NCBI RefSeq assembly: GCF_023148685.1
Contig: NZ_JAHXNL010000014.1
Location: forward strand, 1-64,000
Reading direction: 5' to 3'
Source of the DNA: Georgenia sp. EYE_87
GTDB taxonomy: Bacteria > Actinomycetota > Actinomycetes > Actinomycetales > Actinomycetaceae
DNA: 64,000 bases
A program made the translations under genes and the position numbers. Position 1 is the first letter of the stretch. The number at the start of each line of letters is the position of its first letter. Positions 8,903-21,563 of this stretch are shown one piece after another. The notes under the pieces are model-generated. The model was not told the origin of the DNA and did not search any database. It saw only the letters and a list, made by a program, of their open reading frames with translations.

Positions 8903-9937
8903 ATGATCGACTTCCGCTACCACCTGGTCTCCCTGATCGCGGTGTTCCTGGCGCTGTCCGTGGGCATCGTGCTGGGGGCCGGGCCGTTGCGCGACACCAT
9001 CGGCGAGACCCTCACCGGTCAGGTGGAAGACCTGCGCGAGGACCGCGAGCGGCTCCGCGCCGAGCTCGAGACGGCGCAGACGGACGTCAACGAGCGCAAC
9101 ACCTACCTCGAGGAGTCGGCCCCCGTCCTCCTGGCGGACGCGCTGCGGGACCAGCGGGTCGCCGTCGTCACCGTCCCGGGCACGCAGGACGACGACGTGG
9201 AGGCGGTCCGTGAGCGGCTCACCCAGGCCGGCGCCCAGGTGGTGGGCCAGGTCGCCGTGACCGAGGCCTGGACCGACCCGGACACCCAGTCCTTCCGCCA
9301 GACCTTCGCCGGGCAGCTCGCGGGTTACCTCGACCCGGCGCCGGCCGACGACGCCTCCACCGAGACGGTCATGGGGCTCGCGCTCGGCACCGCGCTCACC
9401 GGCACCGACGGCGAGGCCTTCAGCGAGGACGCCGCCACGCTGATGGATCTCCTCACCTCCGCGGACGCCCCCCTCGTGGCCGTCGAGGGCGACCTGACCG
9501 ACCCCGCCGACGCCACCGTGCTCGTGGGCCCCCACGCCGCCCAGACGCCCGAGGCCGACACCGACCCCGAGGCCGCCGAGGCCGCCGCCGAGGTGCTCGC
9601 CGCCCACGTCGACCTCGCCGAGGGGCTCGCCGGCTCCGGCCGCGGGTCCGTCACGGTCGGGGCCGCCGCCAGCGACCTCGACCTCGTCACGGCGGTGCGC
9701 GGCGACGACGCGGCAGCCGGGACGGTCACCACGGTGGACTCCGTCGGCGAGGTCACGGCGAACATCTCCGCCCCCCTCGCCCTCGCGGTCTCCATCGCCG
9801 GCAGCACCGACGCCTACGGCTTCCAGAACGGCGCCGAGCAGCCCGTCCCGCCCCGCGTGGAGCTGCCCGCCGAGGAGCCCGCGCCGGCGCCGAGCGCCCC
9901 GGACGGGCAGCCCACCGAGGAGCCGACGGACGCATGA
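8903..9937 (+). CDS. steB: SteB/MctB family membrane protein (DUF3186)
   Basis: A 344-residue protein with an N-terminal anchor (YHLVSLIAVFLALSVGIVLGA, residues 5-25), then a coiled coil (VEDLREDRERLRAELETAQ), a periplasm-side domain and a Pro/Glu-rich end. The family comprises the mycobacterial copper-homeostasis protein MctB (Rv1698) and corynebacterial SteB, partner of SteA in cell division. Which role applies here cannot be told from sequence; adjacency to steA supports the SteAB role. The ATG at 8903 follows a GAGAAGAG site. The stop overlaps the next gene by 4 bases. Confidence 0.85.
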   Translation: MIDFRYHLVSLIAVFLALSVGIVLGAGPLRDTIGETLTGQVEDLREDRERLRAELETAQTDVNERNTYLEESAPVLLADALRDQRVAVVTVPGTQDDDVEAVRERLTQAGAQVVGQVAVTEAWTDPDTQSFRQTFAGQLAGYLDPAPADDASTETVMGLALGTALTGTDGEAFSEDAATLMDLLTSADAPLVAVEGDLTDPADATVLVGPHAAQTPEADTDPEAAEAAAEVLAAHVDLAEGLAGSGRGSVTVGAAASDLDLVTAVRGDDAAAGTVTTVDSVGEVTANISAPLALAVSIAGSTDAYGFQNGAEQPVPPRVELPAEEPAPAPSAPDGQPTEEPTDA

Positions 9938-10797
9938 GCCGGCTCGTCGAGCTCGCCCTCCCGGCGGTCCTGGGCGCGTCCGTCACGACCGTGGCGGCCG
10001 CAGCCCTCGAGAGCCGGCCACCCGGCGGGCGGCAACGGTGGGAGCGGACCAACTACGCCGGCCGGGCCGTCAGCCTGCTCGGCGGTGCCGCCGTCGGGGC
10101 GGGCGCGACGGTCGCGTCCCTCGCGACGACGGCGACCGCGCCGGGCGCCTCTCGCGCCGCCGTCGCCGGGGCGGTGGCCGCCGGCGCGGGCGCCGCGATG
10201 GGGCTGGTCGACGACCTGCGCGAGGACACCGCGGACCGGGCCAAGGGCCTGCGCGGCCACCTCGGGGCGCTCGCCCGCGGCCGCGTGACCACGGGCGCCA
10301 TGAAGATCGCCGGCATCGGCGCGGGCGCGCTCGTCGCATCCATCCTGGTCACGCCGCGACGCGGCGCCCCCGCCGTCCGCGCCGCGGAGACGCTCGCCGG
10401 CGCCGCCCTGGTCGCCGCGACCGCCAACCTCCACAACCTCTTCGACCTGCGCCCCGGCCGCACCCTGAAGGTCGCGACGCTGCTGTCCGCGCCCCTCGCG
10501 CTGGCCGCGCCCGGCACGCCACGCGGCGCGCTGGCCGCCGGCGCCCTGGGCGTCGCCGGGGCCGCGATGGCGGACGACCTGCACGAGACCACCATGCTCG
10601 GCGACACCGGCGCGAACGCCCTCGGCGGGCTCGTCGGCGTGGCCCTCGCGGCGCACCCGTCCCGCGCGGTGCGCGGCAGCGCGCTGGCCGCCACGGTCGT
10701 GCTGACGCTGCTGAGCGAGCGGGTCAGCTTCTCCCGGGTCATCGAGACCACCGCCTCGCTGCGCCGCCTGGACGCGCTGGGCCGCCGGGCCCGCTGA
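9934..10797 (+). CDS. WecA/MraY-like polyprenyl-phosphate glycosyl-1-phosphate transferase, divergent
   Basis: A 287-residue Ala/Gly-rich integral membrane protein. Three motifs of the GT4 phosphotransferase superfamily can be seen: an Asp pair in GLVDDLRED (residues about 93-94) followed by KGLRGHLGAL, an NxxNxxD motif in NLHNLFDLRPG (about 165), and GDTGANALGG (about 223). In WecA/MraY these bind Mg and the undecaprenyl phosphate/UDP-sugar. The protein is shorter than typical members (320-360 residues) and the sequence is unusually rich in Ala. It is sandwiched between SteB and a MurJ-like flippase, which suits a lipid-linked sugar step. The assignment rests on motifs and is moderately sure; the sugar substrate is unknown. 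Confidence 0.65.
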   Translation: MSRLVELALPAVLGASVTTVAAAALESRPPGGRQRWERTNYAGRAVSLLGGAAVGAGATVASLATTATAPGASRAAVAGAVAAGAGAAMGLVDDLREDTADRAKGLRGHLGALARGRVTTGAMKIAGIGAGALVASILVTPRRGAPAVRAAETLAGAALVAATANLHNLFDLRPGRTLKVATLLSAPLALAAPGTPRGALAAGALGVAGAAMADDLHETTMLGDTGANALGGLVGVALAAHPSRAVRGSALAATVVLTLLSERVSFSRVIETTASLRRLDALGRRAR

Positions 10798-10801
10798 CGC
10801 G

Positions 10802-12409
10802 ATGACCCCCCGCAGGCTGGCCGGCGGTGTCCTCGGCGCCGCCGGGCTGATCACCGTCCTGACGCTGCTCTCCCGGGCTGTCGGCTTCGTCCGGTGGCTG
10901 GTGCAGTCCTGGACGCTCGGCTCCTCCGCCACGGCGCAGGCCTACGAGACCGCCAACCGCATCCCCAACGTGCTGTTCGAGGTGGCCGCCGGCGGGGCCC
11001 TGGCCGGCGCCGTCGTCCCGCTGCTCGCCGTCCCGCTCGTCCGGCACCTGCGCGCGGAGGTCGACCGCACCGCTTCCGCGCTGCTCGGCTGGACGCTGAC
11101 CGCGCTCGTCCCGCTCGCCGTGGTCGTCGCCCTTCTGGCCCGCCCCGTCGCCGGCCTCCTGCTGGGGGACGACGCCGGAGCCGGGACCGAGGACCTCACC
11201 GTCACCTTCCTGCGGATCTTCGCGATCCAGATCCCCCTCTACGGGATCGGGGTCGTCCTCTCCGGGGTGCTGCAGGCCCAGAAGCGGTTCTTCTGGCCCG
11301 CGTTCGCCCCGCTGCTGTCCTCGCTGGTCGTCATCACCACCTACGTCGCCTTCGGCGCGCTCTCGGTAGGGCGTCAGGACGATCCCGCCGCCCTGCCCGG
11401 CTCCGCCGTCGCCTGGCTCGCCTGGGGCACCACCGCCGGCGTCGCGGCGATGAGCCTGTGCCAGTTCGTCCCCGTGCTGCGCACCGGGGTGCGGCTGCGG
11501 CCGGCGCTGCGCTTCCCGCCGGGCGTGGGGCGGCGGGCCCGGCACCTGGCCGCGGCGGGGCTCGGCGCCCTGCTCGCCCAGCAGGTCAGCGTCCTCGTGG
11601 TGCTCTACCTGGCGAACACCCACGGCGAGACGGGCACGATCAACGTCTACGGGTACGCCCAGGCGGTCTACTTCCTCCCGTACGCGGTGCTGGCGGTGCC
11701 CCTGTCCACCGCCGTCTTCCCACGCCTGTCCGAGCGTGCGGGCGCGGGGGACCGCGCCGGCTTCGCCACGATGGCCGGCGGCTCCACGCGGCTGGTGGCG
11801 GCCGCCTCCCTGACCGGCCTGGCCCTGCTGGTGGCCGTCGCTCCCGCGGCGACGGCGGTGTTCTCGCTGCGGGACGACATGCCCGGGATGACGTCCGCGA
11901 TCACGTGGTTCGCGCCGGGCCTGCTCGGGTACGCGCTGATCTTCCACGTCTCCCGCGCGCTGTACGCCGTGGACCGGGGACGCGCCGCCGTCGTGGCGAC
12001 GGCCACCGGCTGGGTCGTCGTCTCCCTCGCCTCCTGGCTCCTCGTGCGGGTGCTCGTCCCCGGCGGCGACGACGGACCCGCCACCCTCGTCGCGCTGGCG
12101 GTGGGGTCGAGCCTCGGGATGACGGTGGCGGGCGCCCTGCTCCTGGCGGCGCTCCGCCGCGCCGCCGGGCCGGGGGTGCTCACCGGGCTGGGCCGCACGC
12201 TGCTCGTCGGCGCCGTCGGCGCCGCGGTCGGCGCCGTGGCCGGCCGCCTGGTCGTCGACGGCGTGCTCGGCGCGGCCGGCGAGGGGCTGGTCGGCGCGGT
12301 GCTCGCCGCCGTGGCCGGCGCCGTCGTCGCGGCGGCGGCCCCGGCGGGTGCGGTGCTGGCCCTCGACCGCGGCGCCCTGCGGGTGGGGCGCTGGGCCCGG
12401 AGCTCCTGA
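10802..12409 (+). CDS. MurJ-like lipid flippase (MOP superfamily)
   Basis: A 535-residue polytopic membrane protein with roughly 14 hydrophobic segments. The N-terminus ITVLTLLSRAVGFVRWLVQSWTLG and the stretch YETANRIPNVLFEVAAGGAL are diagnostic for the MurJ/MviN family, which moves lipid II or related polyprenyl-linked precursors across the membrane. There is no fused pseudokinase domain as in mycobacterial MviN. The principal murJ of actinobacteria usually lies elsewhere, so this may be a paralogue serving the product of the WecA-like gene 5 bases upstream; that is inference. Confidence 0.85.
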   Translation: MTPRRLAGGVLGAAGLITVLTLLSRAVGFVRWLVQSWTLGSSATAQAYETANRIPNVLFEVAAGGALAGAVVPLLAVPLVRHLRAEVDRTASALLGWTLTALVPLAVVVALLARPVAGLLLGDDAGAGTEDLTVTFLRIFAIQIPLYGIGVVLSGVLQAQKRFFWPAFAPLLSSLVVITTYVAFGALSVGRQDDPAALPGSAVAWLAWGTTAGVAAMSLCQFVPVLRTGVRLRPALRFPPGVGRRARHLAAAGLGALLAQQVSVLVVLYLANTHGETGTINVYGYAQAVYFLPYAVLAVPLSTAVFPRLSERAGAGDRAGFATMAGGSTRLVAAASLTGLALLVAVAPAATAVFSLRDDMPGMTSAITWFAPGLLGYALIFHVSRALYAVDRGRAAVVATATGWVVVSLASWLLVRVLVPGGDDGPATLVALAVGSSLGMTVAGALLLAALRRAAGPGVLTGLGRTLLVGAVGAAVGAVAGRLVVDGVLGAAGEGLVGAVLAAVAGAVVAAAAPAGAVLALDRGALRVGRWARSS

Positions 12410-12480
12410 GGCGGCGATTCCCCGGGGCGCGCGGACCGCTGGGCGATACTGGGGGGCCGAGCGAGGAGAAGAGGACGAGC

Positions 12481-16162
<3,682 letters not shown>

Positions 16163-16208
16163 GCCCCGCCTCAACCCCGGCTGAGACCGCCGCGTCCCAC
16201 GGGGGAGG

Positions 16209-17186
16209 TCAGGCGGCGGGCTCGCGCCGTGCGTACAGCGCGCTGCACGCGAACGTGACCGCCACGACCACCAGCGCGGCGCCGAGCATGTGCAGCCCCA
16301 CGAGGACCTCGGGCAGGCCGTTGAAGTACTGGGTGTAGCCGATCAGCGCCTCGACGACGGTCACGGCGAGCAGCCCCCACCAGGCGCGGCGGGCGCCGGC
16401 CAGCGCGGCGTCGTCGCGCTGGCGGACGAGCAGCACCGCACCGGCCGCTATCACCGCGACGAACAGCCACACCGACGCCGAGTGGGCCCGCGTGACGAGC
16501 AGCGGGTCGAGGGCGTAGCGGAAGGCCTCGTCCTCGTCGCCGGAGTGCGGCCCGGTCCCGGTCACCACGGTGCCGAGGATGACCACGGCAGCCGCCGCCA
16601 GGGTCAGCACCCACGGCAGCGGCCGCCAGGACGACGGCGTCACCGCGGCCGCCGGGCCGTCCGCCGACCGCAGCCGCACCAGCAGGTAGGTCGAGACCGC
16701 GACCAGGGCCAGCGAGATGAGCATGTGGGAACCGACGATCGCCGGGTGCAGGTCGTACCAGACGGTGATGCCGCCGATGACGGCCTGCACGGCGATACCC
16801 GCGAGCGGCAGCCAGGCGAGGCGGCGCAGGGAGGCCGGCCGCGACGCCGTCGGCTCCCGGCGGTACACGGCCCAGAGCAGAGCGACGGCGACGACGCTCA
16901 GCACTCCCGTCAGGGTGCGGTTGCCGAACTCGATGTACGGGTGGATCGACGTCGCCTCGTGGAAGACGGGTGTGAAGGAGCCCGGCTCGCACAGTGGCCA
17001 CTGAGAGCAGCCGAGGCCGGAGCCCGTCAGTCGCACGGCGCCGCCGGTGACGATGATGCCGATCTGCGCGACGAGGTTGGCGATCGCCAGCCCCCAGGTG
17101 AGGCGGTCGACCCTGGACCGGTCGACCGGTGCGGCGGGGTCGGCGGGCCGCCCGGTGCGGCGGGTGGGGTCGGTCGCGGTGCTCAC
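16209..17186 (-). CDS. ctaA: Heme A synthase CtaA/Cox15
   Basis: A 325-residue membrane protein with eight predicted helices that oxidises the heme O methyl group to make heme A for cytochrome aa3 oxidase. It carries the regulatory cysteine pair of Bacillus-type CtaA (GLGCSQWPLC) and heme-ligand histidines in FHEATSIHPYIEFGNRTLTG, GSHMLISLAL and GLHMLGAAL. The start is the GTG at 17186 (VSTATDPTRRTG), since a -10 box ends 6 bases ahead of it; upstream frame extension is not family-like. It sits close to the SUF operon and an ABC exporter, an arrangement shared with mycobacteria. Confidence 0.92.
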   Translation of the reverse strand: MSTATDPTRRTGRPADPAAPVDRSRVDRLTWGLAIANLVAQIGIIVTGGAVRLTGSGLGCSQWPLCEPGSFTPVFHEATSIHPYIEFGNRTLTGVLSVVAVALLWAVYRREPTASRPASLRRLAWLPLAGIAVQAVIGGITVWYDLHPAIVGSHMLISLALVAVSTYLLVRLRSADGPAAAVTPSSWRPLPWVLTLAAAAVVILGTVVTGTGPHSGDEDEAFRYALDPLLVTRAHSASVWLFVAVIAAGAVLLVRQRDDAALAGARRAWWGLLAVTVVEALIGYTQYFNGLPEVLVGLHMLGAALVVVAVTFACSALYARREPAA

Positions 17187-17192
17187 CGCACC

Positions 17193-17198
17193 AGGGTA
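17193..17198 (-). promoter_or_regulatory. -10 box for leaderless ctaA
   Basis: On the minus strand TACCCT ends 6 bases before the GTG start of ctaA, with no ribosome-binding site between. This fits a leaderless transcript beginning at or near the start codon. Confidence 0.4.
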
Positions 17199-17253
17199 CG
17201 TGGGCACCCACCGCGGGTCGGGCGTGGACGGGGTGGTCCGCGCCACCCTTCTC

Positions 17254-18066
17254 TCACTCCCAGCGGAAGGTGCGGGTCGCCACCCAGGCGGCCACCGCGG
17301 CCCACAGCGCCAGGACGACGGCGGCCCCGACATCGAACGCGCGGGCCGTCGCCAGCGTGCGCAGCCCCTCGCCGAGGGCGCCGGACGGCAGCAGCCGCAC
17401 CACGGCGGCGAGCGGCGCGGGCAGCGAGTCCACCGGGACGAGCAGACCGCCGCCGGCGGCCATGAGCACCCACAGCAGGTTGGCGACGGCGAGCACCGCC
17501 TCCGGCCGGAGGGTTCCGCCCACGACCATCGCAAGGGCCACGAACGCCGCGGTGCCGAGCAGCATCAGCGCCGCCGCACCGAGAGAGGACCCGACGGTCA
17601 GGCCCTGCGCCCGCCAGCCCAGCAGCGCGGCGACGGCCACCAGGACCGCCGTCTGGACCACCACGACGCACAGCACCGCCCCCAGCCGCCCGGCGAGCAG
17701 CCCGCCCCGCCCGAGCGGGGTGGTGGCGAGCATCCGGAGCACGCCCCAGCGGCGGTCGAACGCGACCGCGATCGCCTGCGACGTGAAGGTCGAGGCGACG
17801 GCGAGGGCGAGCACGCCGGCGAGCGCGGGCGCCGTGCGCTCGTCCCCCGGCAGCGGGACGACGTCGGTGCGCACCAGGACCACCAGCGCGATGACCGGCA
17901 GGACGAACGTGAGCAGCAGCTGCTCGCCGTTGCGCAGGATCGCGGCGGTCTCGAACCGGGTCTGGGCCAGCACCCGGCGCAACGTGGCGCCGGAGCCGGG
18001 TGTGCCGGGGCCCGGAGCGCCGGGTGCCGTGGCGCCGGAGCCTGCCGTGGTCGCCGGGGTGGTCAT
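17254..18066 (-). CDS. ABC-2 type transporter permease
   Basis: A 270-residue protein with a Gly/Ala/Pro-rich cytoplasmic N-terminus and six hydrophobic segments (first LLLTFVLPVIALVVLV). ATTPLGRGGLLAGRLG lies between segments two and three and the family block PSGALGEGLRTL lies near the end. Such permeases pair with an ATPase to export a substrate or lipid. The ATG at 18066 overlaps the stop of the ATPase gene by 4 bases, so the two form a translationally coupled pair. Substrate unknown; mycobacteria have a similar ABC system beside ctaA and suf. Confidence 0.85.
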   Translation of the reverse strand: MTTPATTAGSGATAPGAPGPGTPGSGATLRRVLAQTRFETAAILRNGEQLLLTFVLPVIALVVLVRTDVVPLPGDERTAPALAGVLALAVASTFTSQAIAVAFDRRWGVLRMLATTPLGRGGLLAGRLGAVLCVVVVQTAVLVAVAALLGWRAQGLTVGSSLGAAALMLLGTAAFVALAMVVGGTLRPEAVLAVANLLWVLMAAGGGLLVPVDSLPAPLAAVVRLLPSGALGEGLRTLATARAFDVGAAVVLALWAAVAAWVATRTFRWE

Positions 18067-19109
18067 CGCTGCTCCTCCTCGCCGCGCAGCTCGCGGCCGG
18101 TCAGGTCCAGGAACGTGTCCTCGAGGGTGCGCCGGTGCGGGACCACGCCGGCGTCCGCGTGCCCGGCGTCCGCCAGGGCGGTCGCGACGCGGGCGAGGGT
18201 GCCGGCGTCGACGGCGCCGCGCGCCGGCGTGCCGGAGGGGGCGGCCCCGGCCGTGCCGGCGCGGGTGGTGGACACAGCGACCCAGCCCTCCCCGGTGCGC
18301 ACGCTCAGGTGGTCGTCCCCGGTCAGGGCGGCGGTCAGGGCGTCGGCCAGGACGCCGGGCGGGGTGCCCGGCGGGGGAGTGACCCGCACCTCCGGCGGTC
18401 CGGTGAGCTCGCCCGGGGTGCCCGCGGCGACCACCTGACCGGCGTCGATGATCACGACGTGGTCGGCGAGCTCCTCGGCCTCGGTCATCAGGTGCGTCGT
18501 CAGCACGAGCGAGGTGCCGCCGTCGCGAAGCTCGCGAAGCAGGTCCCACACCGCCAGGCGCGACTGGGGGTCCAGGCCGGCGGAGGGCTCGTCGAGGAAG
18601 ACCAGCTCCGGCCGGCCGACCAGCGCGACGGCGAGCGCCAGCCGCTGCCGCTGGCCGCCGGAGAGCCGCCGGACCGGCGTCGCGGCGACGTCGGTCAGGC
18701 CGAGCCGTGCGAGGAGCCGGTCGGGGTCGAGCGGGCGGTCGTGCAGGCGGGCGACGTGCGCCAGCACCGTCCGGGCCCGCGGGGCGAGCGGCAGACCACC
18801 GTCCTGCAGCATCACGCCGACCCGCGCGCGCAGCGGCGCGTCGGCGGCGCGGGACGCCCGGTCGAGCCCGAGGACCTCGATGGAACCGCCGTCGGGGCGG
18901 CGCAGCCCCTCGCAGCACTCGACGGTCGTCGTCTTCCCCGCCCCGTTGGGCCCCAGGACCGCCGTGAGCTCCCCGCGTCCGGCGGTGAAGGTCAGTCCGC
19001 GGACCACCTCGCGCGAGCCGTACGTCTTGCGCAGGCCGGTCACGCGCAGCGCGGGAGCGGTCGGGGCGTCCGGGCGTGCGCCCGTGGGAGCGTCGAGCGG
19101 GAGTGGCAC
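18063..19109 (-). CDS. ABC transporter ATP-binding protein
   Basis: A 348-residue ATPase. Walker A GPNGAGKTT is near residue 55, the signature LSGGQRQRLALAVAL near 150, Walker B LVFLDEPSAGLDP, and the switch His in VLTTHLMTEAEELADH. The last hundred residues after the core are a variable regulatory region. It is encoded with the ABC-2 permease that follows. The start is taken as the GTG at 19109, which lies 7 bases after a TACGCT box; the gene is divergent from the sufR-suf operon and shares the 211-bp intergenic region with it. Confidence 0.88.
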   Translation of the reverse strand: MPLPLDAPTGARPDAPTAPALRVTGLRKTYGSREVVRGLTFTAGRGELTAVLGPNGAGKTTTVECCEGLRRPDGGSIEVLGLDRASRAADAPLRARVGVMLQDGGLPLAPRARTVLAHVARLHDRPLDPDRLLARLGLTDVAATPVRRLSGGQRQRLALAVALVGRPELVFLDEPSAGLDPQSRLAVWDLLRELRDGGTSLVLTTHLMTEAEELADHVVIIDAGQVVAAGTPGELTGPPEVRVTPPPGTPPGVLADALTAALTGDDHLSVRTGEGWVAVSTTRAGTAGAAPSGTPARGAVDAGTLARVATALADAGHADAGVVPHRRTLEDTFLDLTGRELRGEEEQR

Positions 19110-19116
19110 GCCGCCA

Positions 19117-19122
19117 AGCGTA
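19117..19122 (-). promoter_or_regulatory. -10 box for leaderless ABC exporter operon
   Basis: TACGCT on the minus strand lies 7 bases before the GTG start of the ATPase gene, with no ribosome-binding site in the gap. No convincing -35. Confidence 0.45.
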
Positions 19123-19177
19123 GGCGGCGTGGTGGGGCGGGACGCCCACCCGGCCGGCGGGTGCGGAGCCTCACAGC

Positions 19178-19196
19178 CCTGGTGAGGCTGACCTTC
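19178..19196. promoter_or_regulatory. Putative DtxR/IdeR-type iron box upstream of sufR
   Basis: CCTGGTGAGGCTGACCTTC matches the DtxR/IdeR consensus TTAGGTTAGGCTAACCTAA at 12 of 19 positions, including the whole GGT-AGGCT-ACCT core. It lies about 125 bases before the sufR start. DtxR-family iron sensors are reported to influence suf genes in some corynebacteria, so iron-responsive control of this operon is plausible; this is inference from sequence only. Confidence 0.45.
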
Positions 19197-19221
19197 CTTG
19201 CGGGGAACGATTTAAGGAAGG
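19192..19221. promoter_or_regulatory. Inverted repeat in suf promoter region (candidate SufR operator)
   Basis: CCTTCCTT at 19192-19199 and AAGGAAGG at 19214-19221 form a perfect 8-bp inverted repeat with a 14-base spacer, in the most A/T-rich part of the intergenic region. It overlaps the right edge of the iron-box candidate. Two helical turns between arm centres would suit a dimeric winged-helix repressor such as SufR. No defined operator for SufR in this lineage is known to me, so the call is tentative. Confidence 0.4.
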
Positions 19222-19320
19222 AGACTGTTACCTAAAGTGTCAGGGGTCAGCAGGCCCCGGTGGACCGCCGGTCGGCGGGACCGCGCAGCACGACCAGGGG
19301 AACGAGGGGAGGACCACGCC

Positions 19321-20112
19321 ATGAGGACGGCCGAACGCCACGTCCCGGAGACCGAGGCCACCACGCGCGAGCGCGTCCTCGAGCTCGTCGTCGAGCAGGG
19401 CCCGGTGTCCGCCGCGACCCTGGCGCACGTCCTCGAGCTCACCCCCGCGGCCGTCCGCCGCCACATCGGCCACCTCGAGGAGGCCGGGCAGATCGTCGTG
19501 CACGAGCCGGGCGGGCCTGGCGTGCGCCGCCGGGGACGCCCCGCGCGGCACTACGTGGCCACCGACGCCGGCCGCGCCGTGCTCAGCGACGCCTACTCGG
19601 ACCTGGCCACGCACGCGCTGGACTTCCTCGTGCAGGTGGCCGGCCCGGACGCCCTCGACGCCTTCGCCGAGGCCCGCGTGACCGAGCTCGAGCGCCGGTA
19701 CCGCCCGCTGGTCGAGCAGGCGGGCAGGTCCCTCCCGGACCGCGTCCACGCCCTCGCCGGCGCGCTCACCGCCGACGGCTACGCGGCCACGACCCGCACC
19801 GTCGGCGCACAGGGCCTCGCCCTGCAGCTGTGCCAGGGGCACTGCCCCGTCCAGGACGTGGCTGAGGGCTTCCCGCAGCTGTGCGAGGCCGAGACGCAGG
19901 CCTTCTCCCGGCTGCTCGGCGTCCACGTGCAGCGGCTCGCGACCCTCGCGGCCGGCGGCCACGTGTGCACCACGCACGTCCCGCTCGCCGTCGCCCCCGC
20001 CCGGATCCCCGTGCGCACCGGCTCGCACGCCGCCGGCGCCGGCCCCCAGACCCCGTCCGACTCTTCCCAGACCACCACGTCGCCGGCCGGCGACGTCACG
20101 GAAGGAAACTGA
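19321..20112 (+). CDS. sufR: SufR-type Fe-S-sensing transcriptional repressor
   Basis: A 263-residue regulator. An N-terminal winged helix-turn-helix ([37 protein letters not shown], about 18-54) is followed by a dimerisation part and a C-terminal cysteine set: Cys171, Cys175, Cys188 and Cys216. The spacing C-x12-C between 175 and 188 resembles cyanobacterial SufR, where cysteines hold a 4Fe-4S cluster and the holo-protein represses suf. The ATG at 19321 follows GGGGAGGACC. The TGA overlaps the sufB ATG by one base, so regulator and machinery are one transcript, as with Rv1460-Rv1461. Confidence 0.9.
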   Translation: MRTAERHVPETEATTRERVLELVVEQGPVSAATLAHVLELTPAAVRRHIGHLEEAGQIVVHEPGGPGVRRRGRPARHYVATDAGRAVLSDAYSDLATHALDFLVQVAGPDALDAFAEARVTELERRYRPLVEQAGRSLPDRVHALAGALTADGYAATTRTVGAQGLALQLCQGHCPVQDVAEGFPQLCEAETQAFSRLLGVHVQRLATLAAGGHVCTTHVPLAVAPARIPVRTGSHAAGAGPQTPSDSSQTTTSPAGDVTEGN

Positions 20113-21563
20113 TGACAAGTCCCACCCAGCAGGAGGTCAAGGCGCCCGACGCGCCGATGACCCAGGACGAGACGATCGCCTCGATCGGCAACTACAACTA
20201 CGGCTGGCACGACGCCGACGACGCCGGCGCCAACGCCCGTCGTGGTGTCGACGCCGACGTGGTGCGCAACATCTCGGCGCTGAAGAACGAGCCCGAGTGG
20301 ATGCTCAAGCGTCGCCTCAAGGGCCTCAACCTCTTCGACAAGAAGCCCATGCCGAGCTGGGGCGCGGACCTGTCGGACATCGACTTCGACAACATCAAGT
20401 ACTTCGTGCGCTCCACGGAGAAGCAGGCCACCAGCTGGGAGGACCTGCCGGACGACATCAAGAACACCTACGACCGCCTGGGCATCCCGGAGGCCGAGAA
20501 GCAGCGCCTCGTCGCGGGCGTCGCCGCCCAGTACGAGTCCGAGGTGGTCTACCACCAGATCCGCGAGGACCTCGAGGCGCAGGGCGTCATCTTCCTCGAC
20601 ACCGACTCCGGCCTGCGCGAGCACCCGGAGATCTTCGAGGAGTACTTCGGCTCCGTCATCCCGGCCGGTGACAACAAGTTCGCCTCGCTCAACACCGCCG
20701 TGTGGTCCGGCGGCTCGTTCGTGTACGTGCCCAAGGGCGTCCACGTGGAGATCCCGCTGCAGGCCTACTTCCGGATCAACACCGAGAACATGGGCCAGTT
20801 CGAGCGGACGCTGATCATCGCCGACGAGGGCTCCTACGTGCACTACGTCGAGGGCTGCACCGCCCCGATCTACCAGTCCGACTCGCTGCACTCGGCGGTC
20901 GTGGAGATCATCGTGAAGAAGGACGCCCGCGTCCGGTACACGACGATCCAGAACTGGTCGAACAACGTGTACAACCTCGTCACCAAGCGCGCCACGGTCG
21001 AGACCGGCGGCACGATGGAGTGGATCGACGGCAACATCGGCTCCAAGGTGACCATGAAGTACCCGGCGGTCTACCTCATGGGCGAGCACGCCCGCGGGGA
21101 GACGCTGTCCATCGCCTTCGCCGGCGAGGGCCAGCACCAGGACACCGGCTCGAAGATGGTCCACCTCGCGCCGAACACGTCCTCCTCGATCGTGTCCAAG
21201 TCCGTCGCCCGCGGCGGCGGCCGTGCGTCCTACCGCGGGCTGGTGCAGGTGCTCGAGGGCGCCACGCACTCCAAGTCCAACGTGCTGTGCGACGCGCTGC
21301 TCGTGGACCAGATCTCCCGCTCGGACACCTACCCGTACGTCGACGTCCGCGTCGACGACGTGGAGATGGGCCACGAGGCCACGGTCTCCAAGGTGAGCGA
21401 GGACCAGCTGTTCTACCTCATGTCCCGGGGCATGGCGGAGACGGAGGCCATGGCGATGATCGTCCGTGGCTTCGTCGAGCCCATCGCCCGTGAGCTGCCG
21501 ATGGAGTACGCCCTCGAGCTCAACCGCCTGATCGAGCTGCAGATGGAAGGGGCCGTCGGCTGA
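20112..21563 (+). CDS. sufB: Fe-S cluster scaffold subunit SufB
   Basis: A 483-residue SufB, the scaffold part of the SufBC2D complex on which clusters are built. Family blocks seen include GNYNYGWHD near the N-terminus, [28 protein letters not shown] (with the functionally important Cys), [15 protein letters not shown], and the C-terminal [24 protein letters not shown]. No intein is present, unlike mycobacterial SufB. The ATG at 20112 overlaps the sufR stop (TGATG) with GAAGGAAA upstream. Confidence 0.97.
   Translation: MTSPTQQEVKAPDAPMTQDETIASIGNYNYGWHDADDAGANARRGVDADVVRNISALKNEPEWMLKRRLKGLNLFDKKPMPSWGADLSDIDFDNIKYFVRSTEKQATSWEDLPDDIKNTYDRLGIPEAEKQRLVAGVAAQYESEVVYHQIREDLEAQGVIFLDTDSGLREHPEIFEEYFGSVIPAGDNKFASLNTAVWSGGSFVYVPKGVHVEIPLQAYFRINTENMGQFERTLIIADEGSYVHYVEGCTAPIYQSDSLHSAVVEIIVKKDARVRYTTIQNWSNNVYNLVTKRATVETGGTMEWIDGNIGSKVTMKYPAVYLMGEHARGETLSIAFAGEGQHQDTGSKMVHLAPNTSSSIVSKSVARGGGRASYRGLVQVLEGATHSKSNVLCDALLVDQISRSDTYPYVDVRVDDVEMGHEATVSKVSEDQLFYLMSRGMAETEAMAMIVRGFVEPIARELPMEYALELNRLIELQMEGAVG

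Noticed and set aside
18063-19109. The ABC ATPase next to suf as SufC.
   Set aside because: It pairs with an ABC-2 permease and has a transporter-type C-terminal extension; the true sufC is at 23186-23944.
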